From JBBKWU01 sp037969035 (GTDB taxonomy: Bacteria > Pseudomonadota > Alphaproteobacteria > Micavibrionales > Micavibrionaceae), in assembly GCA_037969035.1 (NCBI GenBank), contig JBBKWU010000022.1, positions 62,001 through 126,000 on the forward strand: a stretch of 64,000 bases of DNA, in the 5' to 3' direction. The notes below the pieces were generated by a model. That model was not told the origin of the DNA. It saw only the letters and a program-made list of their open reading frames with translations, and did not search any database. This document shows, in pieces, positions 49,107-58,902 of the stretch; positions within the stretch are counted from its first letter, which is position 1, and each line of letters begins with the position of its first letter. Position numbers and translations under genes: made by a program.

Positions 49107-49676
49107 ATGAGGGCTGGAATAATAACAAAGAACTTAAAGATGACCTTAAAAACAAAAAACGCACTTTATGTCGCCGCCTTTGCACTCGCTTGCTCTGGCT
49201 GCACGACAACAGCACAGCCATTAATAGACCATGCAAATGCAACTTATAGCGTGCCGCAAGAATCAGGCATCATTATTGATGCAAATCCGTCCAATGCGGC
49301 TGACTGCCCTGCCGGATCAAATTTTTCCGGCAATGAGGACGGCACGGACGGCTTTTGTGTCGAGCCGGTTGCCGTAACAGATGAACTGACCCTCTCAACA
49401 GAGCCAAATGGCGATTTAAGCTTTGATGTCTGGGTAAATGCATTTAACGGTCATTCATGCGGCACAGAAGGCATAGCGCACAAAACAGATGCGCCAAATG
49501 TCTGGTATTTTGAAACGAGTGAATATGGCGCATTATGCAAGCTTGATATTACCATCGGCGAAGATTCGGTTGGTTTATCACAACCACGGGACGGCAGTAG
49601 TAATTGCAGTGCCTATTGCGGCAATCGCGGTTATTTGAGTGGCAGCTTCCCATTTTCGAGCCTGACAACAAAATAA
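49107..49676 (+). CDS. Hypothetical lipoprotein-like exported protein
   Basis: About 189 aa. A hydrophobic segment (YVAAFALACSGC) ends in cysteine and suggests a lipobox, though it is not canonical. An alternative start at ATG 49140 (MTLKTKNALYVAA) gives a more usual signal length; 49107 has GGGGG 6 bases upstream. The body is cysteine-rich (ADCPAGSNF, DGFCVEP, HSCGTEG, ALCKLDI, SNCSAYCGNRG), likely disulfide-bonded in the periplasm or at the surface. No known domain. It sits between the DUF3576 lipoprotein and leuS genes. Confidence 0.65.
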   Translation: MRAGIITKNLKMTLKTKNALYVAAFALACSGCTTTAQPLIDHANATYSVPQESGIIIDANPSNAADCPAGSNFSGNEDGTDGFCVEPVAVTDELTLSTEPNGDLSFDVWVNAFNGHSCGTEGIAHKTDAPNVWYFETSEYGALCKLDITIGEDSVGLSQPRDGSSNCSAYCGNRGYLSGSFPFSSLTTK

Positions 49677-49775
49677 TCCCTTTCACATTCAATCTTGCCG
49701 TTTTCATGGTTTTCCGTTACATGTCATAAGGCATAAATGCGCGCAAAGCCGTGCTTAATTTAAAGGAATAGCTTG

Positions 49776-52343
49776 ATGAGCAACGAACGTTACAATATTC
49801 GCGAAACCGAAGAAAAATGGCGTAAAGCGTGGCAAGACAACAAATGCTTCGAAGTCACCGAAGATAAAAGCAAAGAAAAATACTACGTTCTGGCGATGCT
49901 TCCGTACCCCTCTGGCCGTATTCATGTTGGTCACGTGCGCAACTATGCGCTTTCTGATGTTGTGGCGCGTTACCGCAAGGCACAGGGTTATAATGTTTTA
50001 AACCCTATGGGTTGGGATGCGCTTGGCCTACCTGCCGAAAACGCCGCGATGGAACGCAACATTGCGCCTGCGGATTGGACAAACCAAAACATCGCACAGA
50101 TGAAAGAGCAGCTTATTTCCATGGGGCTTGCCATTGACTGGAGCCGCGAAGTTTCTACATGCGATCCATCCTATTACAAACACGAACAAAAAATGTTTCT
50201 AGATTTCTACGAGAAAGGCTTGGCCTACCGTAAGGAATCCGTTGTGAACTGGGACCCTGTCGAAAATACGGTTCTGGCAAACGAGCAAGTTGTTGACGGT
50301 AAAGGCTGGCGCAGTGGCGCACCTGTTGAACGCCGCAAGCTTAATCAATGGTTTTTGAAAATCACTGATTATGCTGACGAACTATTAGAAGAGATTAAAA
50401 AACTAGAGCGCTGGCCCGATAAAGTTCGCACCATGCAGGAAAACTGGATCAGCAAATCCCAAGGCCTACAATTTAAATGGGATATCAAAGACAGCGATGA
50501 AAAAATCGAAGTCTATACAACGCGCCCTGATACTTTATTCGGTGCCTCTTTCATTGCTCTTGCGCCCGATCATCCTATGGCACAAAAACTTGCCGCAGGT
50601 AAAGATGGATTTGATGATTTTATTCGCGAATGCCAAGCCGGCGGGACATCTGAAGAGGCGTTAGCACAGGCTGATAAAGTGGGCTTTGACACAGGATTTA
50701 CAGCTACACACCCTTTATTGCCCGATCAAGAAATTCCAATTTATGTCGCGAACTTTATTCTGATGGATTACGGCACAGGCGCCATTTTTGGTGTTCCTGC
50801 GCATGACCAACGCGATTATGATTTTGCCATTAAATACGATCTCCCTATTCTTCCCGTTGTTATTCCTGAGGGTAAAAACGCCACGGATATATCTGATTTA
50901 GGCGAAGCCTCCACCGACACAGGAAACATGGAAAATTCAGATTTTCTGGACGGCATGGACAATGAAACAGCCAAAGCCGAAGTTATCAAACACGTTGAAG
51001 CCCTCGGCACGGGATTTGGCACAACCAATTACCGCCTGCGTGATTGGGGCGTGAGCCGCCAACGCTACTGGGGCTGCCCTGTGCCGTTTATCCACTGTGA
51101 TGGTTGCGGTATTGTACCTGTCCCTGAGGCAGATCTTCCTGTCGCGCTTCCTATGGACATTAATTACGATGCACCAGGCAATCCGCTTGACCGCCACCCA
51201 ACATGGAAAAATGTCGATTGCCCGAAATGCGGAACTGCGGCACGTCGTGAAACAGATACGTTTGATACATTCTTTGAAAGTAGCTGGTACTTCCTGCGCT
51301 ATCTTGATCCGCACAATGATAAAGAAGGCTTTGCTAAGGATAAAGCCGATTACTGGATGGGTGTTGACCAATATATTGGTGGCGTTGAACACGCAGTGCT
51401 TCACCTTTTATACGCCCGCTTTTTCACAAAAGCATTAAGAGATTGCGGCTATCTAGAGCAAGGAGAACCTTTTACAGGCCTGTTCACTCAAGGCATGGTC
51501 ACACATGAAACATATCAAGATGAAAAAGGTGGGTGGCTGTACCCGAATGAAATTCAACCTGCTGATGGTGGCAAATTCGTAACGATTGATGGTCAGAAAC
51601 CTGTTAAAATCGGCCCCTCTATCAAGATGTCAAAATCAAAACGTAACACGGTTGACCCACAAGACATACTGGACACGTACGGAGCAGATGCCGCACGGTT
51701 GTTTATTCTTTCTGACTCTCCACCAGAGCGTGATCTGGAATGGACCGAGGGCGGCATTGAGGGCGCTTGGCGTTATATAAACAAGCTTCATCGCTTAATT
51801 TCTGACCACAAAGACACACTCACGCCCATTGGAGCAGCAACACCAACAGACCTTGAGGGCGCAGAAAAAGACCTGCGGGCACAGGCACACAGAGCCATAG
51901 CGCAAGTTGGAAAAAACATAGAAGATTTCCACATGAACAAAGCCGTGGCGACCATTCGTGAACTATCCAACGCGATTGGAAGCGCAAAAAACGTACGCCC
52001 CGTTGTTCTGAGAGAGGCTCTGGAAGCACTCATATTGTTAATAAACCCAATGACACCGCATTTAGCAGAAGAGCTTTGGCATCATCTGGGCCACACGAAA
52101 ATGCTTACCGAAACATCATGGCCTGTTGCCGATGAAAGCCTTTTGGTTGCTGACACTGTCACTATAGGCGTACAGGTAAACGGAAAGCTACGCGCGACCA
52201 TTACATTACCCGCAAACGCAGACCAAGCCATTGCGAAAGATATTGCGCTATCCGATGACAATGTCCAAAAAGCGGTCGAAGGTAAAGATATTCGAAAATT
52301 TATCTTTGTACCAGGCCGCATTGTGAATGTTGTGGTTGGCTAA
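49776..52343 (+). CDS. leuS: Leucyl-tRNA synthetase
   Basis: 855-aa class I aminoacyl-tRNA synthetase that charges tRNA-Leu. ATP-binding HIGH-type motif HVGH in PYPSGRIHVGHVRNY, editing CP1 domain insertion (about 220-420) with TTRPDTLFGASF, KMSKS motif in KMSKSKRNTVDP, and C-terminal anticodon-recognition region. All regions in order and full length. The start at ATG 49776 has AAGGA 9 bases upstream; the TTG one codon earlier is not used here. Heads the alphaproteobacterial leuS-lptE-holA neighbourhood. Confidence 0.98.
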   Translation: MSNERYNIRETEEKWRKAWQDNKCFEVTEDKSKEKYYVLAMLPYPSGRIHVGHVRNYALSDVVARYRKAQGYNVLNPMGWDALGLPAENAAMERNIAPADWTNQNIAQMKEQLISMGLAIDWSREVSTCDPSYYKHEQKMFLDFYEKGLAYRKESVVNWDPVENTVLANEQVVDGKGWRSGAPVERRKLNQWFLKITDYADELLEEIKKLERWPDKVRTMQENWISKSQGLQFKWDIKDSDEKIEVYTTRPDTLFGASFIALAPDHPMAQKLAAGKDGFDDFIRECQAGGTSEEALAQADKVGFDTGFTATHPLLPDQEIPIYVANFILMDYGTGAIFGVPAHDQRDYDFAIKYDLPILPVVIPEGKNATDISDLGEASTDTGNMENSDFLDGMDNETAKAEVIKHVEALGTGFGTTNYRLRDWGVSRQRYWGCPVPFIHCDGCGIVPVPEADLPVALPMDINYDAPGNPLDRHPTWKNVDCPKCGTAARRETDTFDTFFESSWYFLRYLDPHNDKEGFAKDKADYWMGVDQYIGGVEHAVLHLLYARFFTKALRDCGYLEQGEPFTGLFTQGMVTHETYQDEKGGWLYPNEIQPADGGKFVTIDGQKPVKIGPSIKMSKSKRNTVDPQDILDTYGADAARLFILSDSPPERDLEWTEGGIEGAWRYINKLHRLISDHKDTLTPIGAATPTDLEGAEKDLRAQAHRAIAQVGKNIEDFHMNKAVATIRELSNAIGSAKNVRPVVLREALEALILLINPMTPHLAEELWHHLGHTKMLTETSWPVADESLLVADTVTIGVQVNGKLRATITLPANADQAIAKDIALSDDNVQKAVEGKDIRKFIFVPGRIVNVVVG

Positions 52344-52354
52344 CGCAAGATAGA

Positions 52355-52705
52355 CTAGCGCAACATTAAGTGGGTAATTTGTGTCGCTTCAGTTGACGCG
52401 GCATTAACTGCGCTCGATGTATCAACTTCTTTTTCGGCTCCGAGCCCAACAGAAACAGCAAAATACACCGCCAAGCCGGCCAACATACCTCTAAAATTAG
52501 CTTTGCTCAAATCCTTATCTTCTCGATAAGGTTTAACAAAATATTTGTCCATCAAGATCAACGATATAAGGCCTGGCACAAACCCTGCTCCTATAGTGAT
52601 ACCACCTGCGGCAACCATCTGGAACGCACCAGACAAAAAAGCAACTTCTTGCTCTGGTGTCTTATATAATTTTTGCTCTAAATTAGAATATTCTTTTTCT
52701 GACAT
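52355..52705 (-). CDS. Hypothetical membrane protein, two TM segments
   Basis: 116 aa. Two hydrophobic segments (about 28-52, MVAAGGITIGAGFVPGLISL, and about 75-93, GMLAGLAVYFAVSVG) separated by a charged loop. N-terminal MSEKEYSNLEQKLYKTPEQEV is hydrophilic. No recognised family. It lies antisense to the usual leuS-lptE junction in other alphaproteobacteria and overlaps only noncoding DNA on the plus strand once lptE is started at 52812. Convergent with leuS, 11 bases away. Moderate confidence because the ribosome binding site is weak. Confidence 0.6.
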   Translation of the reverse strand: MSEKEYSNLEQKLYKTPEQEVAFLSGAFQMVAAGGITIGAGFVPGLISLILMDKYFVKPYREDKDLSKANFRGMLAGLAVYFAVSVGLGAEKEVDTSSAVNAASTEATQITHLMLR

Positions 52706-52811
52706 TTATTTTCTTTCTTATTGTTCCCTATTTCGCATATTATGCACATATTCTCGTCCTATGCATGCTTTTCTTCTTTTACGCCATGAAACGCCATGGT
52801 TATATGGCTCT

Positions 52812-53327
52812 ATGAAGATTTTCTACATGCACATCTTTCTGTTCTCTATGCTCATCCAGCTTACGGCTTGCGGGTTTTCGCCCATGCATGGCAAATATAG
52901 CGCGGCAAACTCACAAACCGTGCAGAATGATCTTTCACAAATTTACATTGAAAATATTCCAAATCGTGAAGGGCAGTTTTTGCGTAACGCCTTAATCGAT
53001 CGCTTCTACCAAAATGGACACCCCACGAATCCCGCATATAAGCTAGACATCAATACAATTGAAGAAAGGCTCACGGATTTAGATATTACAAAAAGCTCGG
53101 ACGCAACGCGCGCGCAATTACGTTTAAATACATCCCTAACGCTTATGGATAAACAAAATAATGCTGTGCTGTTAACGAGAAAATTAACAGCCACCACCAG
53201 TTACAACATATTACAAAGCCAGTTTACAACACGCGTATCAGAACAAGACGCACGTGAAAACGCCCTCAATGATCTCGCAGCCCAAATTGAACGCCAGATC
53301 TCGCTTTACTTCAATCGTACCCCATAA
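52812..53327 (+). CDS. lptE: LPS assembly lipoprotein LptE
   Basis: 171 aa. The start at 52812 (MKIFYMHIFLFSMLIQLTAC) gives a clean lipoprotein signal with lipobox LTAC; longer readings would overlap the minus-strand gene at 52355-52705. LptE forms the plug of the LptD beta barrel that places lipopolysaccharide in the outer membrane. The mature part has the family's alternating beta-alpha sequence (SQTVQNDLSQIYIENIPNRE, QNGHPTNPAYKLDI, TSLTLMDKQNNAVLLTRK). Position between leuS and holA is the alphaproteobacterial rule. Sequence similarity of LptE is generally low, so context carries weight. Confidence 0.85.
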   Translation: MKIFYMHIFLFSMLIQLTACGFSPMHGKYSAANSQTVQNDLSQIYIENIPNREGQFLRNALIDRFYQNGHPTNPAYKLDINTIEERLTDLDITKSSDATRAQLRLNTSLTLMDKQNNAVLLTRKLTATTSYNILQSQFTTRVSEQDARENALNDLAAQIERQISLYFNRTP

Positions 53328-53423
53328 TGCCTAATCACGTCTCAGGCGCGTAATTCACAAATTCTCCCTATCATTATACAAAAAAGCAATGACAGGCCGC
53401 ATTATCAGCTTTACTCTATTTTT

Positions 53424-54434
53424 ATGAAACTCACATGGAAACAAATAGAACCCTTCGTTAAAGCCCCTGATCTGTCGGCGCGGGTTATTCTCATTTATGG
53501 ACCCGATAACGGTCTCATGAAAGAACGCGCAAAAATCATCGGTAAAACTATCGTTGCTGATCTGAATGATCCATTTAACGCGGTTACGCTTGATACATCC
53601 TCTATGTTGGATGACCCCACAAAACTTCCAGACGAAGCCGCATCCATGTCCATGATGGGCGGCGCACGCCTTATCCGCATTGAAGATGCGAGCGATAAAA
53701 TCACAGCACAACTCAAAGAATATTTAAAAACTCCAAGCCGTCAAAACCTAGTCATTGTCGAGGCTGGCGAACTTGGCCCGAAATCAACACTACGCCAACT
53801 TTGCGAAAAAGATAAAGCGGCCGCGGCATTGCCCTGCTACGTCGAAGATGAACGCAGTGTCGGCAACCTTGTTCGCGACACACTGCGCGATGCGGGGTAT
53901 CGTATCGCACCCGATGCAGCAGGTTGGCTTGCAGCAAACATTACGGGCGATCGCGCGCGCGCGCGAAACGAAATTGAAAAACTCATCACCTATATGGGAG
54001 AAGAAAAAACAATCAATATCGATCACGTAATGGCTTGTTGCGGTGCGGCCGGTGCTCAATCTCTTGAAAATTTAGTATACAGCACAGGTGGAAATCAACC
54101 GCAAGCCGCTCTCAAAGCCTTTCATGTGCTCATGGAAGAAGGAATTCCGAGCATTACCGTCCTGCGCAGCTTACAAAACCACTTTCGTCGCATACATTTA
54201 ACAAAATCTCGCATGCAGCAAGGTGAAGGGCTAGATGAGGCCGTTAAGCGACTTTCTCCACCGATCTTCTTCAAACAAGAACCCGCATTTAAGCAACAAG
54301 TGCAACGCTGGAGCTTGCCCGCGCTTAATAACATTTTAGATCGTTTGGTAAAACTAGAAGCCGAATGCAAACAAACAGGAACGCCTGTTGAAACATTATG
54401 CTCACAGGCCATTTTAGGAATTAGCGCGCGATAA
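53424..54434 (+). CDS. holA: DNA polymerase III subunit delta
   Basis: 336 aa. HolA, the clamp-loader wrench, opens the beta clamp. The N-terminal domain starts MKLTWKQIEPFVK, with the ARVILIYGPDNGLMKERAK strand and switch in place of a P-loop, MGGARLIRIEDASDK in the middle, and the C-terminal collar helices (LRSLQNHFRRIHLTKS). Length and pattern match the family. The start is supported by the family length. Follows lptE after 97 bases, consistent with the leuS-lptE-holA group. Its stop is 5 bases from parB on the other strand. Confidence 0.93.
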   Translation: MKLTWKQIEPFVKAPDLSARVILIYGPDNGLMKERAKIIGKTIVADLNDPFNAVTLDTSSMLDDPTKLPDEAASMSMMGGARLIRIEDASDKITAQLKEYLKTPSRQNLVIVEAGELGPKSTLRQLCEKDKAAAALPCYVEDERSVGNLVRDTLRDAGYRIAPDAAGWLAANITGDRARARNEIEKLITYMGEEKTINIDHVMACCGAAGAQSLENLVYSTGGNQPQAALKAFHVLMEEGIPSITVLRSLQNHFRRIHLTKSRMQQGEGLDEAVKRLSPPIFFKQEPAFKQQVQRWSLPALNNILDRLVKLEAECKQTGTPVETLCSQAILGISAR

Positions 54435-54438
54435 AGCC

Positions 54439-55383
54439 TTATAAATGTTGTTTTTTACCAGGATTGTGGGACAAGCGATGCAAAACCTCATCAAGCTGAT
54501 CGAGTGATTTGAAATTTATTTTCAAAGAACCAACACCGCCGCCCTTAATATCAATAGTGACCCGCATTCCGAGCGCATTGGACATTTCATCCTCAAGTGC
54601 CACAGTATCAATATCTTTTGACGGTTTTTTATTTTTCTTCGTTGTTTTGCTCCGCGCACCAGCGACTTGTTCAATATCGCGAACACTCATGCCTTGCTCT
54701 ATAATTGATTTGGCGAGTTCTTCAGGGTTTTCAGCATTCACCAATGCCCGCGCATGACCTGCGGTCAATTTTCCCTGTTTAATCATAGTTTTAATGCTGT
54801 CGGGAAGGTTTAGTAGTCGCACAGAGTTTGCAACATGACTGCGGCTTTTACCAACCTTAAGCGCAACGCGCTCTTGTGTTAATTTGAATTCATCCATCAA
54901 AAGCTGATAACCCTGCGCTTCTTCAAGAACATTAAGGTCCTCGCGCTGTAAATTCTCGATCAAGCCAATCTCAAGCGCAGCCTCGTCTTCAAGGTCCATT
55001 AAAATTACAGGAACTTCATGCAACTGTGCTTCTTGTGCCGCGCGCCAACGGCGCTCACCCGCCACAATCTCATAGGCATCCGTGCGCGATGAGTCTTTCA
55101 CCGCACGGACAATCAACGGCTGCAACACGCCATGAATGGCAATTGATTCCGCAAGCTCTGTAATGCTTTTTTTGTCTATATACTTACGCGGTTGATATAG
55201 TCCGGGTTGAAGCTGATCAACGCCTAATAAAACACGGCGAATGCCAGGGGTTTGCCCATCAGCATCAGCCATAGGGTAAACACCCTCTTCGTCCTCGAAC
55301 AACGCCCCCAAACCACGCCCTAAGCCGCGTTTTTTAGGGTTAAGCTCTTCGTCATCACCTATCGCATCATTTTGATCAACCAT
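54439..55383 (-). CDS. parB: Chromosome partitioning protein ParB
   Basis: 314 aa. The N-terminal KKRGLGRGLGALFEDE is the ParA-stimulating segment. A ParB CTPase domain follows with GVDQLQPGLYQPRKYIDKKS and IVAGERRWRAAQEA, then a helix-turn-helix (LTQERVALKVGKSRSHVANSVRL) that binds parS, and a C-terminal dimer domain after about residue 265. It loads on parS and spreads, forming a clamp that organises the origin region. It follows parA with 3 bases between and shares its operon. Three perfect parS sites lie within 6 kb. Confidence 0.97.
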   Translation of the reverse strand: MVDQNDAIGDDEELNPKKRGLGRGLGALFEDEEGVYPMADADGQTPGIRRVLLGVDQLQPGLYQPRKYIDKKSITELAESIAIHGVLQPLIVRAVKDSSRTDAYEIVAGERRWRAAQEAQLHEVPVILMDLEDEAALEIGLIENLQREDLNVLEEAQGYQLLMDEFKLTQERVALKVGKSRSHVANSVRLLNLPDSIKTMIKQGKLTAGHARALVNAENPEELAKSIIEQGMSVRDIEQVAGARSKTTKKNKKPSKDIDTVALEDEMSNALGMRVTIDIKGGGVGSLKINFKSLDQLDEVLHRLSHNPGKKQHL

Positions 55384-55386
55384 GAA

Positions 55387-56250
55387 TTAAGCAGCCTTAA
55401 GTTCGCGCAAAATCTTACGTTCACGCTTCAAAACCTCGCTTGCGAGATGGATATACGCCTCCGCGCCAGGACAACGCATATCGTACACAATCGCCGGTAG
55501 ACCGTATGAAGGGGCCTCAGAAACACGAACATTCCGCGGTATCACCGTATTATAAACCGTATCACCAAAGAAAGCGCGGACATCATGCGCCACAAGGCCT
55601 GATAGGTTGTTACGCTTATCAAACATCGTCAACAACACGCCATGAATATTAAGATTGGGGTTATAATGCTTTTTAACGCGCTCGACCGTCTTCACGAGAT
55701 GGCTCAAGCCTTCCAAGGCATAAAACTCGCATTGCAACGGCACAACGATTGAATCTGTCGAAACCAGTGCATTTAAAGTCAAAAGGCTAAGTGAGGGCGG
55801 GCAATCAATAATGATGTAATCAAACGGTAACGGTGTCCGCAACGCCTCACGCAAACGATACTCACGGCGTTTTTCATTCACCAATTCAATTTCAGCGCCT
55901 GACAAATGAATCGAGGACGGCACAACAGAAAGCCCGGGAACCTTCGTTGCCACAGCCGCGTCCATAACACTCACGCCATTAAAAATAATGTCGTATGTGC
56001 TCTTAACAATAGAAGAACGCTTTACGCCAAGTCCCGTTGAGGCATTTCCCTGCGGATCAAGGTCAACAAGCAGAACGCGCTTACCAACAGCGCTCATGGC
56101 TGTTGCAAGATTAATGGCTGTTGTTGTTTTGCCAACACCACCTTTTTGATTAGCTATCGCCAAAATACGCGGCACAGAGGCCGTGGTCAGCGCAGAGCCC
56201 TGACGCTCATATTTTTTAGTCAATGGGTAACGTGAAGGTTTTTGAACCAT
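55387..56250 (-). CDS. parA: Chromosome partitioning ATPase ParA
   Basis: 287-aa Walker-type ATPase. The deviant Walker A KGGVGKTT in ILAIANQKGGVGKTTTAINL, switch regions DLDPQGNASTGLG and IDCPPSLSLLTLNAL, and VIPRNVRVSEAPSYG are all present. It forms an ATP-dependent gradient on the nucleoid that pulls ParB-parS complexes apart. The N-terminal 20 residues are basic, as in chromosomal ParA. Followed by parB at 3 bases; rsmG ends 78 bases upstream. Confidence 0.97.
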   Translation of the reverse strand: MVQKPSRYPLTKKYERQGSALTTASVPRILAIANQKGGVGKTTTAINLATAMSAVGKRVLLVDLDPQGNASTGLGVKRSSIVKSTYDIIFNGVSVMDAAVATKVPGLSVVPSSIHLSGAEIELVNEKRREYRLREALRTPLPFDYIIIDCPPSLSLLTLNALVSTDSIVVPLQCEFYALEGLSHLVKTVERVKKHYNPNLNIHGVLLTMFDKRNNLSGLVAHDVRAFFGDTVYNTVIPRNVRVSEAPSYGLPAIVYDMRCPGAEAYIHLASEVLKRERKILRELKAA

Positions 56251-56328
56251 AATTTACTCGCAATGCTCGGGTGTTTGGAATTGAAATCAATATGCCGCAA
56301 GACAGGCTATGCCGTCAAGAAAAACCCC

Positions 56329-56946
56329 TTAGAAAGAGTCTTTTTTGCACAAACCAGAAAGCACCAAAATTGTACTATTTTCACCGTATTCACTATCATG
56401 GCATTCCAATGAAAAATTATAAACATCAAGGGCTTCAGCAACTTCTTGTGCGTGATTTTTCCCCTTATGCAGTAACAAAATAAGGTTTGGATTTTTATTT
56501 GCCCACGGCAAAACATACTCACAAAGAGCCCCAAGCGGAGCAAGGGCGCGCGCTGTAATCACATCCGGCACCGCGCGTTCTGTAAACGATTCGATGCGTG
56601 CGCCATGAATGTGTGCTGGTGTTTTTGTTTCACGTGAAACAGTGCGCATAAAACTACACTTTCGTTGATCTGATTCCACCAAGTGAACCGAAATATCATC
56701 GCGGGCACACGCCAAAACCAAGCCAGGGAAACCCGCCCCACTACCAAAATCAAATACCGTAATATTGCCTTGTGGTAAAAATTTTAGAAGCTGTAAGGAA
56801 TCAAGAAAATGACGCTCCCACGCCTCATTCAATGTATTAGTACCGACCAAATTTATAGATTGTTGCCACTTCAAAAGTAGCGCGTGATAACACTCTAGTT
56901 TCTCTGTTGTTTCACGTGAAACAATATTAGGCGGCGCGCTTTCCAT
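56329..56946 (-). CDS. rsmG: 16S rRNA 7-methylguanosine (G527) methyltransferase
   Basis: 205 aa, the GidB family. SAM-binding motif VFDFGSGAGFPGLVLA is intact. Two perfect parS sites lie inside the coding sequence, and each one encodes an SRET tetrapeptide. The start overlaps the 3' end of mnmG by 20 bases, a coupling typical of alphaproteobacteria. The enzyme methylates G527 of 16S rRNA in the 530 loop. The 3' end has GLCKKDSF and is 78 bases before parA. Confidence 0.95.
   Translation of the reverse strand: MESAPPNIVSRETTEKLECYHALLLKWQQSINLVGTNTLNEAWERHFLDSLQLLKFLPQGNITVFDFGSGAGFPGLVLACARDDISVHLVESDQRKCSFMRTVSRETKTPAHIHGARIESFTERAVPDVITARALAPLGALCEYVLPWANKNPNLILLLHKGKNHAQEVAEALDVYNFSLECHDSEYGENSTILVLSGLCKKDSF
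56626..56641. promoter_or_regulatory. parS site 1
   Basis: Perfect 16-bp parS palindrome TGTTTCACGTGAAACA inside rsmG. Loading site for ParB. Confidence 0.95.
56908..56923. promoter_or_regulatory. parS site 2
   Basis: Second perfect TGTTTCACGTGAAACA, near the 5' end of rsmG and 282 bases from site 1. Confidence 0.95.
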
Positions 56947-58819
56947 GGCGCTCCCCTTTATTGTTTTTAGTTTTCACATGCCGCAATAGTGCCACAAGTG
57001 CCGCAGGCGTCACACCTGGAATACGCGACGCCGCGCCCAAAGTTACAGGTCGGGCAAGCTCTAACTTACTGCGCACTTCACCTGAAAGGCTCCCAACCTC
57101 TTTATAATCAATATTTTCTGGCAACTTCAACGCCTCATCCTTGCGAAAAGCAGCAACATCGGCATCATGTCGCCCCATATAGCCTGCGTACAGCGCATCT
57201 ATTTCAATCTGCTCGACAATGGACGGATTTATATCCGCAAGCTCCGACCAAATGCCCGTCAAATCACTCCACGAAATATAAGGAAAGCCCAACAAATCAA
57301 AAGCTGTGCGCATTGTGCCGTCCTTATTAACCTTCAGGCCTTTTTTCTCAAGCTCATTCGGACTAGCACTAAGGCTTACGACAAGATCGCGCGCATCAGC
57401 CAATAATATTTTCTTTAACGCCCAAACATCGGCCCGCACCGCGCCAACGCAACCAACCTCGATACCGCGATCTGTTAAACGCTGATCCGCATTATCTGCT
57501 CGCAAGCGCAAACGGTATTCGGCGCGACTGGTAAACATACGATAAGGTTCTGGAGCTCCGTGCGTTATCAGATCATCAATCAACACACCAATATAAGCCT
57601 CCGCTCGATCAAGTACAAATGGTGCCGTTTCGGGCTTTATTACCGCTAGTGCTGCATTAATGCCCGCCATAAGGCCTTGCGCTCCAGCTTCCTCATAACC
57701 CGTCGTGCCATTAATTTGTCCCGCCAAATAAAGGCCGGATAGCTGTTTGGTTTCAAGGGTTTGCCTTAAAGAGCGCGGATCAACATAATCATATTCAATC
57801 GCATACGCCCATTCAATCACTTCGGCATTTTCAAGCCCCACAATCGTTTTAAGCATTTCCTCTTGCACATCAATTGGCAGGGCATTTGATATACCATTTG
57901 GATACACCGTATGATCATCAAGCCCCTCAGGCTCCAAAAAAATCTGGTGACGTGATTTATCGGCAAAGCGCATCACCTTATCTTCAATAGACGGGCAATA
58001 GCGCGGCCCCGTACCATTAATTTGGCCAGAATACATCGGCGCGCGGTGCAAGTTATTGCGAATAATATCGTGCGTTTTTTCGTTCGTATAAGTAATGCCA
58101 CACTCAATCTGCGGAACTGTAATTTCATCGCTCAAAAATGAAAAAGGCACAGGTTTTTCATCTGCTTTCTGCATATCTAGCTTTGACCAATCAATAGTAC
58201 GGCCATCAATTCGTGCCGGCGTGCCCGTTTTAAGGCGCCCCAATGGAAAACCAAGCCGCTCAAGAGTCTCCGCAAGCCCAACCGCAGGAGCTTCACCAAC
58301 ACGCCCCGCTGGTATTTTATCTTCACCACGGTGAATGAGACCGCGCAGAAACGTTCCTGTTGTCAAAACAATGGCTCCACAGAACAGCACCACACCATCA
58401 AGCGTTTTAACGCCGCAAACCGCTCCATTATCGCCGATCATCACGTCATCAGCACCGCCCTCAACAAGCGTTAGATTCGGGTAGTCATTTAAAATTCCCT
58501 GCATATATTGCTTGTATAGCTTACGGTCAGCCTGCGCCCGTGGGCCGCGCACGGCAGGGCCCTTGGACGCATTTAACATGCGGAACTGTATACCCGCCTT
58601 ATCAATAACACGCCCCATCAAACCATCAAGCGCGTCTATTTCCCTTACCAAATGCCCCTTACCAAGGCCGCCAATGGCGGGATTGCAAGACATTACACCA
58701 ATCGTATCAAGTTTATGAGTCAGAAGTGCCGTTTTTGCGCCCATACGCGCAGATGCCGCAGCAGCTTCACAGCCCGCATGCCCACCACCAACAACAATGA
58801 CATCGAAAGTATTATTCAT
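56927..58819 (-). CDS. mnmG: tRNA uridine 5-carboxymethylaminomethyl modification enzyme MnmG
   Basis: 630-aa FAD enzyme. The dinucleotide-binding VIVVGGGHAGCEAAAASAR (about 7-25) is at the N-terminus, with GGLGKGHLVREIDALDG and the family signatures ALVLTTGTFLRG-like IVLTTGTFLRGLIHRGEDKIPAGRVGEAP and the C-terminal SGEVRSKLELARP. With MnmE it makes cmnm5U34 in tRNA anticodons. Its 3' end overlaps rsmG. It heads the mnmG-rsmG-parA-parB run and is separated from mnmE by a small plus-strand gene. Confidence 0.97.
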   Translation of the reverse strand: MNNTFDVIVVGGGHAGCEAAAASARMGAKTALLTHKLDTIGVMSCNPAIGGLGKGHLVREIDALDGLMGRVIDKAGIQFRMLNASKGPAVRGPRAQADRKLYKQYMQGILNDYPNLTLVEGGADDVMIGDNGAVCGVKTLDGVVLFCGAIVLTTGTFLRGLIHRGEDKIPAGRVGEAPAVGLAETLERLGFPLGRLKTGTPARIDGRTIDWSKLDMQKADEKPVPFSFLSDEITVPQIECGITYTNEKTHDIIRNNLHRAPMYSGQINGTGPRYCPSIEDKVMRFADKSRHQIFLEPEGLDDHTVYPNGISNALPIDVQEEMLKTIVGLENAEVIEWAYAIEYDYVDPRSLRQTLETKQLSGLYLAGQINGTTGYEEAGAQGLMAGINAALAVIKPETAPFVLDRAEAYIGVLIDDLITHGAPEPYRMFTSRAEYRLRLRADNADQRLTDRGIEVGCVGAVRADVWALKKILLADARDLVVSLSASPNELEKKGLKVNKDGTMRTAFDLLGFPYISWSDLTGIWSELADINPSIVEQIEIDALYAGYMGRHDADVAAFRKDEALKLPENIDYKEVGSLSGEVRSKLELARPVTLGAASRIPGVTPAALVALLRHVKTKNNKGERHGKRAA

Positions 58820-58902
58820 GGAAAATCTTATACGCTATTTTTCTTGCAAAGACCAGTATTTTCATATTACATTACAGCAAATCATGATGGAGAGACAAAA
58901 CA

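Noticed and set aside
52545..52811. Longer version of LptE with 89 extra residues.
   Set aside because: It overlaps the membrane protein gene on the other strand and would bury the lipoprotein signal; 52812 gives a proper lipobox.
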